A stretch of DNA of 29,454 nucleotides from UBA11855 sp964591705 (GCA_964591705.1 CAZQCX010000018.1:1-29454); one strand, 5' to 3'; positions 15,265-23,903 are shown, counted from the first letter of the stretch. A program made the numbers and translations. Notes: generated by a model from the letters alone, not told the origin.

Positions 15265-16386
15265 TTGCCACATTGTGAAGTACTCATATGCCTTCACGGA
15301 GAGGGTGCCACGGAAAAAAGATTTGTCCTCTATGAAGACATGGATGCCACAACCTATGATGTGTTGTTGCCACTCACATCTTACGTAGACCCTCTCAGAC
15401 TCAGAGAAAATCTTGGCATCCCTGACTATGTCGATTTGGACTATTTCCCAATGAGGAGCGCCATGGTGGCTCTCTGGGCTTCGTCAAACGCCCCGCAACT
15501 TCACACACAGTATCCAAATGCCTTCGGGAAAAAGGTCTGTGACAAGCCGATCGCTGCTCTGCTCTTCGGAGGCGCTGCTGTCAAGATTCATTGCCAAAGC
15601 GCAAACGGCAAGGGACCGCTCGCTCGAACAATCAAAGACACAGATTTCATTGTTCCGAAGAAGCAGGGAATCAACTTTTTCAAGATGCTCCTTGGAATTG
15701 GCAAAGCCTATGGAACTATGTACACCTCCTTTGCCACTTCCAACGATAGGAGATTCAATACTTGGCGTTACGGCGAACGTTATAGGTTGACTACTGTGAA
15801 TGGCATCAGTCTCGAAGGCGAACCAACCATCACTGTCCTGGACTTGTTTTGTGACCGCGTAGACCTTCGGCACAGAGTGGAAATTAAAGACCTAGGCTTT
15901 TTCGAGCATAGCAGAGACAACTTGTACACAGTTGGATTGGAAGGGCTCCTTCTAACGAAAGGTCAGTTCATCTTTGATGTGCCTTTAGATGCTGAGGGAG
16001 ACTTGAAACAGAAAAGACAGGAGTATCGTATTTTGGATTACCCCTATTTTGTGAAGGATCGTTTAATCATAGGCATGGAAGAAAAAGACCTGAAGGATGT
16101 TACTGCGATATTCCTTGATCATGAAATAGGGCAGGGAAGAGAACACATCAACCCCCAGGTTATTCGGAGAGCTTTCGACAAAGACAGGAAACTTGCACTC
16201 TCGGTTACACTAAACATAATGAATATCATAGAAAAGGCGGAACTTCTGCCGAGATGGCTTTCCAAAAACGAAGAAGTCACTGTGAGGGCACGGATTGAAG
16301 ACCTTTTCAAGCAACTTCCCACCATTAACAAGAAGTGGGATCGACCTTGGTGGAATACTGAGGTGGAGACTCCGGATATACAATGA
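15265..16386 (+). CDS. Nucleotidyltransferase-fold protein, AbiEii-like, copy 1
   Basis: Up to 373 residues. The nucleotidyltransferase core reads FGGAAVKIHC (GG at 102-103) ... RTIKDTDFIVP (D125, D127) ... TVLDLFCDRVD (D193, D197), and EEKDLKDVTAIFLDHE follows, the K-D-x-x-D segment typical of AbiEii/DUF1814-type proteins. The C-terminal region (NEEVTVRARIEDLFKQLP ... KKWDRPWW) resembles the end of the protein encoded at 20172-21098, so the two are paralogs. Known relatives include toxins that modify tRNA, but no antitoxin-like partner is next to it. The start is uncertain: TTG 15265 or ATG 15340, with a TTTTATT TATA-like element at about 15259-15265 favouring the later one. Substrate unknown. 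Confidence 0.7.
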   Translation: MPHCEVLICLHGEGATEKRFVLYEDMDATTYDVLLPLTSYVDPLRLRENLGIPDYVDLDYFPMRSAMVALWASSNAPQLHTQYPNAFGKKVCDKPIAALLFGGAAVKIHCQSANGKGPLARTIKDTDFIVPKKQGINFFKMLLGIGKAYGTMYTSFATSNDRRFNTWRYGERYRLTTVNGISLEGEPTITVLDLFCDRVDLRHRVEIKDLGFFEHSRDNLYTVGLEGLLLTKGQFIFDVPLDAEGDLKQKRQEYRILDYPYFVKDRLIIGMEEKDLKDVTAIFLDHEIGQGREHINPQVIRRAFDKDRKLALSVTLNIMNIIEKAELLPRWLSKNEEVTVRARIEDLFKQLPTINKKWDRPWWNTEVETPDIQ

Positions 16387-16389
16387 AGC

Positions 16390-17361
16390 CTATTTCTCTT
16401 CTATGAGCTTCTTGACTGCGCCGTAGGCAATCTTCACAGGAGCACCGGTTCTTGATATTGGCAGATCCACGTGTGTCTTTCCCGAGTAGAGTCTGAGACA
16501 TTTCTCTTGTTTTGATGTAATGTGTAACGTGACATCGCCAAACTCATACCATTTTCCATTGGTAGTTCGTTTTCCTTCTCTCAATTTGAATCCATCTTCA
16601 GCTATTGTCAGGGTTGCATGGTAACGCGTTTTGTAGACACGATACCCAACCAGAAGAGAAAAAATCGCCGCGAGCAGAAGAGTCGCGGGTTGGATCGCAA
16701 TCGGGGCTTTTCCGAAGATGGCAACGGAAATCAGGAATAGTGTGGAGAGAGCGAACATGATGAAGAAGCTTTTTATATAGTTTGGCAAGTCAAAAGCGTC
16801 AAATTTCGCCTCGCTTGATTTCAGCAGTTCTGCAATTGGGTTCTCAGAGGTTTTTTGGGAGGCGACTTCTGCTTTCAAAGCAAGACTGTACGTTGATTTT
16901 AGTTGTTTCAGAAGTGCCTTTCCGAGAACATTCTTTGAAGAGACCGCTGCTTTTGAATCAACGCTATAAGCCGATATGCCCACTCTGTTGTCGGCTATGT
17001 TTTCAATCGCGTCCTTCAAGGTATCATCGAAAGGCGGGCTTTGAATCAAGCCGATGAATATCCAATCTTCTCCTTCAAACTTGTTTTTGCATGATGTTAC
17101 CAGCTTTCGTAGCAGTTTGACGCTGAATGCAGACGCTGCACAAAAGATGAAATGAACCTTGTACTTTGGCGTTACGAAGGCTGAGAATATTCTAGAGAGA
17201 AGGAAACCTTTTTCCTCTAAGCCCCCAGACGCGTACACGGGAATCTTGAATTCGCCTATGTTGTAGTCTTCACGAATTTCATTGAAATTCGCTAGCCAAC
17301 GGAAGTTTCCTTTGATCAGGCGTTCCTCTACAAGATCCGCTATGAGGTTGAGTTTGTACAT
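16390..17361 (-). CDS. Unknown membrane protein with PH-like C-terminal domain
   Basis: I do not recognise this 323-residue protein. It has a soluble N-terminal domain (about 1-195) with alternating strands and helices (YKVHFIFCAASAFSVKLL, EDWIFIGLIQSPPF, RVGISAYSVDSK), two adjacent hydrophobic segments (about 204-225 and 228-247), and a C-terminal beta-rich domain (ATLTIAEDGFKLREG, WYEFGDVTLHITSKQEKCLRLY) similar in pattern to bacterial PH domains. The N-terminal part reads like a conflict- or sensor-type alpha/beta domain, but I cannot name it. The ATG at 17361 follows AGGTGATTCA, and an A/T-rich TTTTTTATTTT lies 23-33 nt upstream. It converges with the nucleotidyltransferase gene, 3 nt apart. 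Confidence 0.72.
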   Translation of the reverse strand: MYKLNLIADLVEERLIKGNFRWLANFNEIREDYNIGEFKIPVYASGGLEEKGFLLSRIFSAFVTPKYKVHFIFCAASAFSVKLLRKLVTSCKNKFEGEDWIFIGLIQSPPFDDTLKDAIENIADNRVGISAYSVDSKAAVSSKNVLGKALLKQLKSTYSLALKAEVASQKTSENPIAELLKSSEAKFDAFDLPNYIKSFFIMFALSTLFLISVAIFGKAPIAIQPATLLLAAIFSLLVGYRVYKTRYHATLTIAEDGFKLREGKRTTNGKWYEFGDVTLHITSKQEKCLRLYSGKTHVDLPISRTGAPVKIAYGAVKKLIEEK

Positions 17362-17411
17362 TGAATCACCTAGATTATGTGGAAAATAAAAAAGGATGGG
17401 GAGTTATAAGA

Positions 17412-19073
17412 CTATTCCGGAGGTATGCTCAGGTACAGAGTTCTTACGTCAACGCCTCGTGTTGCATTTCTGTAGCGGTAGAACACGTAAAGCAGCAGTC
17501 CTACTACGATGCAAAGGAAGAAACCTATCGAGCTGTATATTTCATCGCCTACTGGGTTTAGTATCCATGGTGACTCTCTGATGAAAATGAAGAGACAGAA
17601 CCCTGAAAGCAATGTTGCCACGAATCCCAACGAGACAATTGTGCCAACTGAATGTTTAACCGCGGCTCTATCGAAGATTTCCTTTCGCTCAAGCGGAAGC
17701 AACATACACGACATGCAGAACATCATTAGGAAGAACGCGTCAAATATGTCGGTTCCGACAACACCAGCGAAAGCGAAGTAAGTCGTCAGCCCACCAACGT
17801 TCGATTCTGCAATGCAGCCGAAAACACCTGCAACTCCAGTCGCAATAATCGACCAGACTGGAGCATGCCATCTTTCGCTTATGTAGGCGAAGCTTTCTGG
17901 CAGCATTCTGTCAAATGACATAGCAAAGAAAGTTCTCGATGCAACCAGAAGGAACGGTGGTATGTCATTAGCGAGCCATAGAACTCCTGCTACTGCAATC
18001 AGTAATGAAAGCCAACTCATGTCCATGCCTCTGGCAATAAGCGATGCGATTCCTGTGCTCCAAGCGGCCTGGAAATTAGGAATGGCGGCTGCGGCTTCCT
18101 TGCCCGGACCAGCATAGCTCAGCCAAGAATATGCTTGGAAGAAACTCCAAGTATGGCCACCCGCGGTAGTTTGCGCAACGTTCATTGCTGCCAATGCTGA
18201 AGCAGAGGATGCTGCAAGGTACACCAATATTATTACTGCGCCTGCAGATACCACAACCAAGGGGAGTTTCTTGTTCGCTTCTTTCACTTCACCCGCTATG
18301 AAAGTTGTAGCGTACCAACCCATGTAAGCCCAGAACGCTCCCGGCAACGCGAATGAAAAGGCATCGAAGAAACTAGGTATGTTAGCTGCCATTCCGCTGT
18401 CCAACGCCATCTCAACCATTTGGGACGGTGAGGCGCCCATGACGTCGGTAACTCCAGCTATGAGCGGTTTCGGGTCCATGATGCCTGCAATCCACATGGC
18501 AAAGAATCCCAAGGTGATCGCTGCTGGAATCCAGAACATGACATGCATTATTCTGCCATAAAGTTTTGTGCCAAGGAGTGCCAGTATTGCGAATATCCAG
18601 ACGACTGCTACGCCTCCTACGAAAAGAGATACAGCATCAAAAGATATTGGGACTCCAGCTATGTTGAAGAATATCATTATCGCTTCAAAGCATGCAACGC
18701 CAATAAGTCCATAGGAGAATGCTTCTGCGAGAAACATCAGCCAACCGCTCATATAACCCAAGATGGGGTGGGTTACTCTCGAAATCGTAACGTACCCTCC
18801 GCCAGATCTGGGCATGGCTGCAGTGACATATCCTGCTACGTACCCTGTGATAAGCACTATTATGCCAACGACGAGGAAAGCCCAGAACATTGCAGGAAGA
18901 CCCAACGGCATCAGATCATTCGGTATGGGCATTGGTCCACTAAACTGGAAAGCTCTTTTTTGCCAGCCTAAGCCAACAACGTGCGATAGTATAACAATAA
19001 CGCCAAGCATAAAGCCTATTTCTCTCACGAGACCTGTAGCTTCTCTAGCAAACAATCCAGGTTTACTTGACAT
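17412..19073 (-). CDS. APC-family amino acid permease
   Basis: A 553-residue polytopic membrane protein of the amino acid-polyamine-organocation superfamily, with about 12-14 hydrophobic segments. The conserved AMPRSGGGYVTISRV motif is at residues 86-100, matching the P-x-x-G-G-x-Y pattern between helices 2 and 3, and the first helix region holds GFMLGVIVILSHVVG. A longer extracellular loop lies at about residues 290-330 (AQTTAGGHTWSFFQAYSWLSY). It probably carries an amino acid or related solute into the cell, driven by ions; the substrate is unknown. The ATG at 19073 is preceded only by a weak GATAGAAG. It diverges from the phosphoesterase gene. Confidence 0.9.
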   Translation of the reverse strand: MSSKPGLFAREATGLVREIGFMLGVIVILSHVVGLGWQKRAFQFSGPMPIPNDLMPLGLPAMFWAFLVVGIIVLITGYVAGYVTAAMPRSGGGYVTISRVTHPILGYMSGWLMFLAEAFSYGLIGVACFEAIMIFFNIAGVPISFDAVSLFVGGVAVVWIFAILALLGTKLYGRIMHVMFWIPAAITLGFFAMWIAGIMDPKPLIAGVTDVMGASPSQMVEMALDSGMAANIPSFFDAFSFALPGAFWAYMGWYATTFIAGEVKEANKKLPLVVVSAGAVIILVYLAASSASALAAMNVAQTTAGGHTWSFFQAYSWLSYAGPGKEAAAAIPNFQAAWSTGIASLIARGMDMSWLSLLIAVAGVLWLANDIPPFLLVASRTFFAMSFDRMLPESFAYISERWHAPVWSIIATGVAGVFGCIAESNVGGLTTYFAFAGVVGTDIFDAFFLMMFCMSCMLLPLERKEIFDRAAVKHSVGTIVSLGFVATLLSGFCLFIFIRESPWILNPVGDEIYSSIGFFLCIVVGLLLYVFYRYRNATRGVDVRTLYLSIPPE

Positions 19074-19140
19074 CTTCTATCAAGCACCTAGACTCCATTT
19101 TTCTGGGCATGACAATTTAAGACTTTCGATTTTGTGTAGA

Positions 19141-19149
19141 TTTAAATAT
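19141..19149 (+). promoter_or_regulatory. TATA box of the phosphoesterase operon
   Basis: TTTAAATAT is a close match to the archaeal TATA consensus. A start of transcription about 25 nt downstream (near 19170) leaves a short leader with a purine-rich GGAAATGGGGG before the TTG start at 19193. Confidence 0.6.
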
Positions 19150-19192
19150 ACAAGCTTCTAATTAAGCATGGAAATGGGGGAAAAAGCGAACT

Positions 19193-20161
19193 TTGGCTTT
19201 TCTGAGGAAAAAGGAACAAGCCACGCGCCTTCTTTTCGCCACAGACATGCATGGCTCAGATTGTGTCTGGAGAAAATTTCTCAACGCTTCCGCCATGCTC
19301 AAAGTCAACGTGGCTATCTGTGGCGGAGATTTGACTGGCAAGATGATAGTACCCGTGGTTGAGCAGCCTGATAAGAAATACGCCTACTACTATATGGGCA
19401 GAAGCTGCATGGTTGAAAAAGACGGTCTAGATTCTGCCTTCAAGAACATTCGCGGAATCGGGTATTACCCATATCAAACCGATTTGCACACCTATGAAGA
19501 GATGGCAAAGGAGCCCAAGAAAGTCGACGAGGTGTTCCACGAGGTCATGATCTCCACGTTGAAAGACTGGCTAGATCTGATACCGCAAAAAGTGCCAGCT
19601 GAAACAAGAGTTGTAGTTTGCCCTGGGAACGATGACCGCCCAGACGTGGACAATCTGATAAAAGAGCACAAGTCGGTGATAAGCGGCGAAGGCAAAGTCA
19701 TTCCAATCGATGAAAGCCACGAAATGGTAAGCTGCGGATGGGTCAACCCGAGCCCTTGGAAAACAGCTCGCGAGGAAGAAGAAGATAAGCTCGAAGAGCG
19801 ATTGGAAAAATACATCGCGCAAGTTGAAAACAAACAAAATGCGATCTTCAATTTTCATGCGCCCCCCTTTCAAACAAAACTCGACGAAGCCCCCCTGCTG
19901 GATGAAGACTTGAACCCAATAATCAGGGCAGGAAGCACAGTCATGGTTCCAGTGGGATCAAAAGCAGTCAAGAAAATGATCGAGAAGTACCAACCGTTTT
20001 TGGCACTACATGGGCACATTCACGAAAGCTCAGGCTCCATCAAAATTGGCAGAACCTACTCAGTTAACCCGGGAAGTGAATATGCCGAAGGAGTCCTTAG
20101 GGCGTTTTTCATAGAGTTTACAGGCAACAAGATCTCGAAACTTCAACGTATCGAAGGATAA
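19193..20161 (+). CDS. Calcineurin-like metallophosphoesterase
   Basis: A 322-residue binuclear metallophosphoesterase. All core motifs are present: D18-x-H20 in FATDMHG, GGDLTG with D46, GND at 145-147 (PGNDD, the usual GNH variant with D in place of H), H222 in NFHAPPF, and GHIH at 274-277. The H-to-D change in the third motif removes the general acid used by many relatives, which may shift activity. It may hydrolyse phosphodiesters such as cyclic nucleotides or nucleic acid ends; the substrate is unknown. The start is TTG; an ATG at 19168 is in another frame. Ten bases separate it from a nucleotidyltransferase-fold gene, so the two form an operon. Confidence 0.85.
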   Translation: MAFLRKKEQATRLLFATDMHGSDCVWRKFLNASAMLKVNVAICGGDLTGKMIVPVVEQPDKKYAYYYMGRSCMVEKDGLDSAFKNIRGIGYYPYQTDLHTYEEMAKEPKKVDEVFHEVMISTLKDWLDLIPQKVPAETRVVVCPGNDDRPDVDNLIKEHKSVISGEGKVIPIDESHEMVSCGWVNPSPWKTAREEEEDKLEERLEKYIAQVENKQNAIFNFHAPPFQTKLDEAPLLDEDLNPIIRAGSTVMVPVGSKAVKKMIEKYQPFLALHGHIHESSGSIKIGRTYSVNPGSEYAEGVLRAFFIEFTGNKISKLQRIEG

Positions 20162-20171
20162 ACAGACGGAA

Positions 20172-21098
20172 ATGTCATGGCTACTCGAGAAAGAAGTTAC
20201 CCGTGATCTTCCTGCGGAGTGGAACGATGTTGTTCCTACCGAAATCTTTCTAAAAGAATCGCAAGAAGTAGCAAATGCGGCACAGCAGGAGGGACTGATT
20301 CTTCGCATAATTGGCGGTCTCGGCATAGCCTTACATTCGCAGGAGAAAAGGGATTTTGCGAAAAGGCTCAGGCGATCAGGAACTGGGGTGGCGAAGGGTC
20401 AAGAATATAGCGATTTGGACTTCGTTGCCTACCGCAAGCAGAGAGCCAGAGTGAAGGAATTCTTCGCTAAAATGGGCTATGTGAAAAGGAAAGCAACTTT
20501 GTCTTCAGCAGCTTCAGAGAGACAAATATATTATCATCCCAAAGGCTGGTTCACCGTCGATGTCTTCTTCGATCAGTTACTTGTTGCTAACCATCCAATT
20601 GACCTCCGCGACAGACTCGAATTTGACTTCCCAACAATCACCGTAACAGACATGCTCTTAGAGAAGATCCAAATGTGGGAAGCCTTCAGCCAGAAAGATC
20701 TCAAGGATTGCCTTCTACTTATCGCAGCTCACGAAGTCGAAGAGAATAGCAAGGTAGCCATAGACTCGGCATATGTTGCGGGCATCCTTGCGGACGACTG
20801 GGGATTTTGGCTCACAGCAACAACGAATCTCAAAAATATGAAAAAAATAGTTTCCGATCTTGACAAAATGGGAGGAGAAGTTGACATAGCGGCGGAGAGA
20901 ATCAAGGCTAACGAAAGAGAGGAGATCGAAGCTAGAATAAACACAATACTTAACAGAATTGAGAGAGAGCCAAAATCTCTTGGATGGAAAATGCGAGCCA
21001 AAATTGGCACAAAGAAGAAGTGGTATAATCCAGTTGAAAGGTCAGATACCGTGGGTGGTTTCGGCATCTGGGAAGCCATCATGAGAAAAAACGCTTGA
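20172..21098 (+). CDS. Nucleotidyltransferase-fold protein, AbiEii-like, copy 2
   Basis: A 308-residue protein with IIGGLGIALH (GG at 48-49), EYSDLDFVAY (D81, D83), WFTVDVFFDQ (D130, D134), then LLEKIQMWEAFSQKDLKDCLLLI (K175 to D179). This is the pattern of AbiEii/DUF1814-like nucleotidyltransferases, and the putative metal ligands are all retained. The end (EEIEARINTILNRIE ... KIGTKKKWYNPVE) parallels the protein encoded at 15265-16386. It is cotranscribed with the phosphoesterase gene just upstream, so a joint add/remove chemistry on one substrate is possible but unproven. Start ATG 20172. Confidence 0.72.
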   Translation: MSWLLEKEVTRDLPAEWNDVVPTEIFLKESQEVANAAQQEGLILRIIGGLGIALHSQEKRDFAKRLRRSGTGVAKGQEYSDLDFVAYRKQRARVKEFFAKMGYVKRKATLSSAASERQIYYHPKGWFTVDVFFDQLLVANHPIDLRDRLEFDFPTITVTDMLLEKIQMWEAFSQKDLKDCLLLIAAHEVEENSKVAIDSAYVAGILADDWGFWLTATTNLKNMKKIVSDLDKMGGEVDIAAERIKANEREEIEARINTILNRIEREPKSLGWKMRAKIGTKKKWYNPVERSDTVGGFGIWEAIMRKNA

Positions 21099-21157
21099 CA
21101 AGACCGACAATGAAAGCGAAAGGTTAATGAAGGTAAGTTCAGCGTTAGTTTTCGGGT

Positions 21158-21276
21158 TTGCCGGTCATAGGGCACGGGTCCCACCTGATCCCATCCCGAA
21201 CTCAGAAGTTAAACCGTGTTCCGTTCCCGGCTGTAGTGTGGTCTTCGGCCACGCGAACCTGAGAAAGCTGGCAGCC
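21158..21276 (+). rRNA. rrf: 5S ribosomal RNA
   Basis: The terminal helix pairs TGCCGG (21159-21164) with CTGGCA (21268-21273), one pair being G-U. Between them are the invariant 5S elements: GATCCCATCCCGAACTCAG (21187-21205), AAGTTAAACC, and the GTGTGGTCTTCGGCCACGCGAA loop E/helix IV region written as 21235-21256. The ends are estimates of a few bases. The gene stands alone with no 16S, 23S or tRNA adjacent, as in many TACK archaea. Confidence 0.93.
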
Positions 21277-21317
21277 CACTTTCACACATATCGAATGTGT
21301 CTGGATATTTACCCAAA

Positions 21318-21326
21318 CTTTATAAC
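21318..21326 (+). promoter_or_regulatory. TATA box of the DUF1512 gene
   Basis: CTTTATAAC lies 40-48 nt upstream of the ATG at 21366; transcription would start near 21345, leaving a leader with GGGGAACTGG as possible ribosome binding site. Confidence 0.5.
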
Positions 21327-21365
21327 TGAGCGCTTATTGTTGTGGGGAACTGGTGAAAAACGGAT

Positions 21366-22496
21366 ATGTTGGCGATACTCGCGGTCCTTACGAGTCAATT
21401 TGGTTTGGGAGGAGATTTCCTGTCGCAAATCCTCAGCATTGTCTACATCCTGTTCTTCGTCGTTTTCATATTCTACGGCCAAAGAATCCAAATGTACGCG
21501 ATGATTAGGGAGGTTGAGGGTTCGCTTTACAAACTGAAATTCATGCGTGATGAAGGAAGAAGAACTGCTGTAGAAACGATAAAAGAAATCGGGAAGCCAG
21601 AAACTGATCCTGCTCCGCGAGTGGACCGCTACTTAGAATACTTCACGATTCCTCCCCAAAGCATGGACCCGTCGGGGATAGTGTACAAGTTGGACCACAT
21701 ATTGGATGTCAGGGATGCTCGGCTTAAGGACGAAGTGAAGTTGATGGCTCCAGCTACGGACGAGGCGCAGACCTTCAATTTGGAAAACACCTTGGAAGCT
21801 GCTATGGCGCTAAACTACATTTTCAAAGTGGTTAGGCATTTCTACATCCAAGGCAAGAAAACATTGAGTTTCTATACGATAATGCAGCTGCAAATGATAC
21901 TTCCATTGGTGATGAAAGAGGCGGAAGCATATGCAAGCGCGCTGAAAGCTTTTGCCTACGGACAGCCAATAGGCGATGGGGTGGGACCGTTGGTTGCGGC
22001 GAAACTCATGCACGGTCAGGAGACACGGAGACTCCCTAAAGACTGTGTGATGGCTACAGTTCCTTTCGAAGGTAGAACGGCACTTGTGATAAAAGCTGAA
22101 GGCCCTGGAGGAAACGTTGGCAAACCAGGTGATGCAGTGAAGGCGGTAATCGAGGAAAATGAGGGAAAGATTGCATCAGTGGTCATGATTGACGCTGGTC
22201 TGAAACTGGAAGGTGAAAAGGTCGGAGAAGTAGCTGAAGGCGTAGGGGCAGCCATCGGCGGACCAGGAGTTGACCAATTCAAGATTGAAGAAGCAATCGC
22301 TCAATACCATATTCCAATAAACGCCGTCATAGTGAAGGAAGACATAGGGGACGCAGTTTCTCCCATGCGGAAAGAGATTTCTGACTCAGTTGACAAAGTG
22401 ATCGAGAGAGTGAAAAGCGTGGTCATAGAGCGAACCAGAGAAAGCGACAAAGTCATAATCGTCGGTGTTGGCAACACCATCGGCGTGGGACAATAA
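21366..22496 (+). CDS. DUF1512 family protein
   Basis: A 376-residue archaeal conserved protein that I recognise as DUF1512. It has one hydrophobic segment near the N terminus (about 15-40, LSQILSIVYILFFVVFIFYG), then a helical middle (EYFTIPPQSMDPSGIVYKLDHILDVRD; ALNYIFKVVRHFYIQGKKTLSFY) and a C-terminal alpha/beta part (MATVPFEGRTALVIKAEGPGGNVGKPG; VVMIDAGLKLEGEKVGEVAEGVGAAIGGPGVDQ written as residues about 273-305). The C-terminal part faces the cytoplasm if the N terminus is outside. The function is unknown. A small membrane zinc-ribbon gene follows 14 nt downstream, a likely partner. Confidence 0.88.
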   Translation: MLAILAVLTSQFGLGGDFLSQILSIVYILFFVVFIFYGQRIQMYAMIREVEGSLYKLKFMRDEGRRTAVETIKEIGKPETDPAPRVDRYLEYFTIPPQSMDPSGIVYKLDHILDVRDARLKDEVKLMAPATDEAQTFNLENTLEAAMALNYIFKVVRHFYIQGKKTLSFYTIMQLQMILPLVMKEAEAYASALKAFAYGQPIGDGVGPLVAAKLMHGQETRRLPKDCVMATVPFEGRTALVIKAEGPGGNVGKPGDAVKAVIEENEGKIASVVMIDAGLKLEGEKVGEVAEGVGAAIGGPGVDQFKIEEAIAQYHIPINAVIVKEDIGDAVSPMRKEISDSVDKVIERVKSVVIERTRESDKVIIVGVGNTIGVGQ

Positions 22497-22510
22497 GAGG
22501 ATGGAGAGAA

Positions 22511-22921
22511 ATGAAAGCAAATACATCACCCGCAGCAAGCAGGATCTCCAGCTTTTTGTACATGATAGTGCTGGTTGTCTTGGCGCTGGCCTTGGTTGCA
22601 CTGGCTTTGGCAGTGAATGCATTTTTAGCGGGCGAACAAATCGTCGCTGTTTATTTAGTGGTAATAGGTTTCATTTCATTAGCCTTGTCAACGTATGTGC
22701 TGATGCAGTCCCGAACTCGAGCAGCAGCAATGAAGATTGAAACTCCGCAGATACTGACAACTATGGAATGCAGGAAATGCGGCTTCAAGAGCGTCAGGGA
22801 ATTCCAGCGGGGCGATTATGTGTTCAAAGACCTAGACAAATGCCAGAAATGCGACGACAAACTTATGATCACAGCCATATACAAGGAAGTCAAGGCAAAG
22901 GAGAAAACATTTCCATTCTAG
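22511..22921 (+). CDS. Small membrane protein with C-terminal zinc ribbon
   Basis: A 136-residue protein with two hydrophobic segments (about 14-38 and 43-65) and a cytoplasmic tail carrying two CxxC pairs, C87/C90 (CRKC) and C111/C114 (CQKC), the layout of a zinc ribbon. The family is not named here. The ATG at 22511 follows GAGGATGGAGAG. It lies directly behind the DUF1512 gene and probably shares its transcript. Its TAG stop falls in a CTAG that also supplies the stop of the convergent map gene, so the two genes overlap by 4 nt. Confidence 0.8.
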   Translation: MKANTSPAASRISSFLYMIVLVVLALALVALALAVNAFLAGEQIVAVYLVVIGFISLALSTYVLMQSRTRAAAMKIETPQILTTMECRKCGFKSVREFQRGDYVFKDLDKCQKCDDKLMITAIYKEVKAKEKTFPF

Positions 22922-23823
22922 GTGAGAACCTCGCAGGCATTGCTTGTGACGAGCACGGTGTGCTCAGCCTGCGTGACTGGTTTTCCGCTTGATTCAACGA
23001 ATACAGGGTAGCCAATGATCGTCCTTGATTGTAGGAGCTCTTTGAAAGCTTCACCGTGGCGTTCTTCTGGGATTAAGTTGGATAGCCAACGTTCTGCGAA
23101 CGGCAAAGCCTTGTAATGGGTCTCAATGTGTTTCAGTAGTCGCTTGGCGTATTGGTTTCTCAACGATTTTGCCTTCACTAGCCGGAATATTGTGGTTTCT
23201 GTGCCGTCCTCCACGCGGCCATCAGCTTCCGGTAGAGTGACGAATGGCTCCACAGCGTAGATTTCTCCTGCTTTTAGCTTCGTCATAGATAACTGGGAGA
23301 CGTTTGGTATGGAGGTCCCTGCGTGTATCAAGTATCTCCCGACCGAGTGCCCTGTTAGGTTTGAAATAGGTTTGAAGCCCCGGTTTTTGATTGCATTTTC
23401 TATCAATCCGCCGATCTTCGAGGTTGGCATGTCGGCAGATATGTTTTCTATTGCGGTTTTCAAAGCGTGTTCTGCCGCTTCTACCATTTTGGCATGTTCG
23501 CTGTTGAAACAGACGGTGAATGCAGTGTCTGTGACGTAGCCGTCAACGTGAACACCTAAATCAATCTTTACGACTGAGTTTATGGGTACCCTCCTTTCAT
23601 CGTGAGGGGGAGACGTGAAGTGGGCTGCGACTTCGTTTATGGAAACGTTGCAGGGAAAGGCTGGCTGTCCGCCTTTTTGCCGAATGATGTTTTCGCTTTT
23701 TTCGCATATTTCTATTATGGGCATGTTCTCGTGTATTGCAGTTCTAATTTCTTCTCGTGCATCACGAAGAATCCTGCCAGACAAGCGGAATTTCTCGACG
23801 CTTTCCTTGTCATAACGACTCAT
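22918..23823 (-). CDS. map: Methionine aminopeptidase, type II
   Basis: This cytoplasmic enzyme removes the initiator methionine from new proteins. The five metal ligands of the family are seen: D88 (KIDLG), D99 (GYVTDTA), H159 (LTGHSVGRYLIHAG), E192 (VEPFVTL) and E287 (QAEHTVL). Length (301 residues) and the insert before the C-terminal strands (about 215-265) fit the archaeal type II enzyme. It converges on the zinc-ribbon gene and lies 80 nt downstream of trpS on the same strand. Confidence 0.96.
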   Translation of the reverse strand: MSRYDKESVEKFRLSGRILRDAREEIRTAIHENMPIIEICEKSENIIRQKGGQPAFPCNVSINEVAAHFTSPPHDERRVPINSVVKIDLGVHVDGYVTDTAFTVCFNSEHAKMVEAAEHALKTAIENISADMPTSKIGGLIENAIKNRGFKPISNLTGHSVGRYLIHAGTSIPNVSQLSMTKLKAGEIYAVEPFVTLPEADGRVEDGTETTIFRLVKAKSLRNQYAKRLLKHIETHYKALPFAERWLSNLIPEERHGEAFKELLQSRTIIGYPVFVESSGKPVTQAEHTVLVTSNACEVLT

Positions 23824-23903
23824 GTTTTGCGCTCATCTCTGGATCTATGGTGGGTTTTTGACACTATTGTTAGAAGGCGGCTTAAATGTGTGAAGGTGAG
23901 AGG

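Noticed and set aside
19168..19362. ATG-initiated frame at the start of the phosphoesterase gene
   Set aside because: It runs in another frame without homology; the phosphoesterase motifs begin right after the TTG at 19193.
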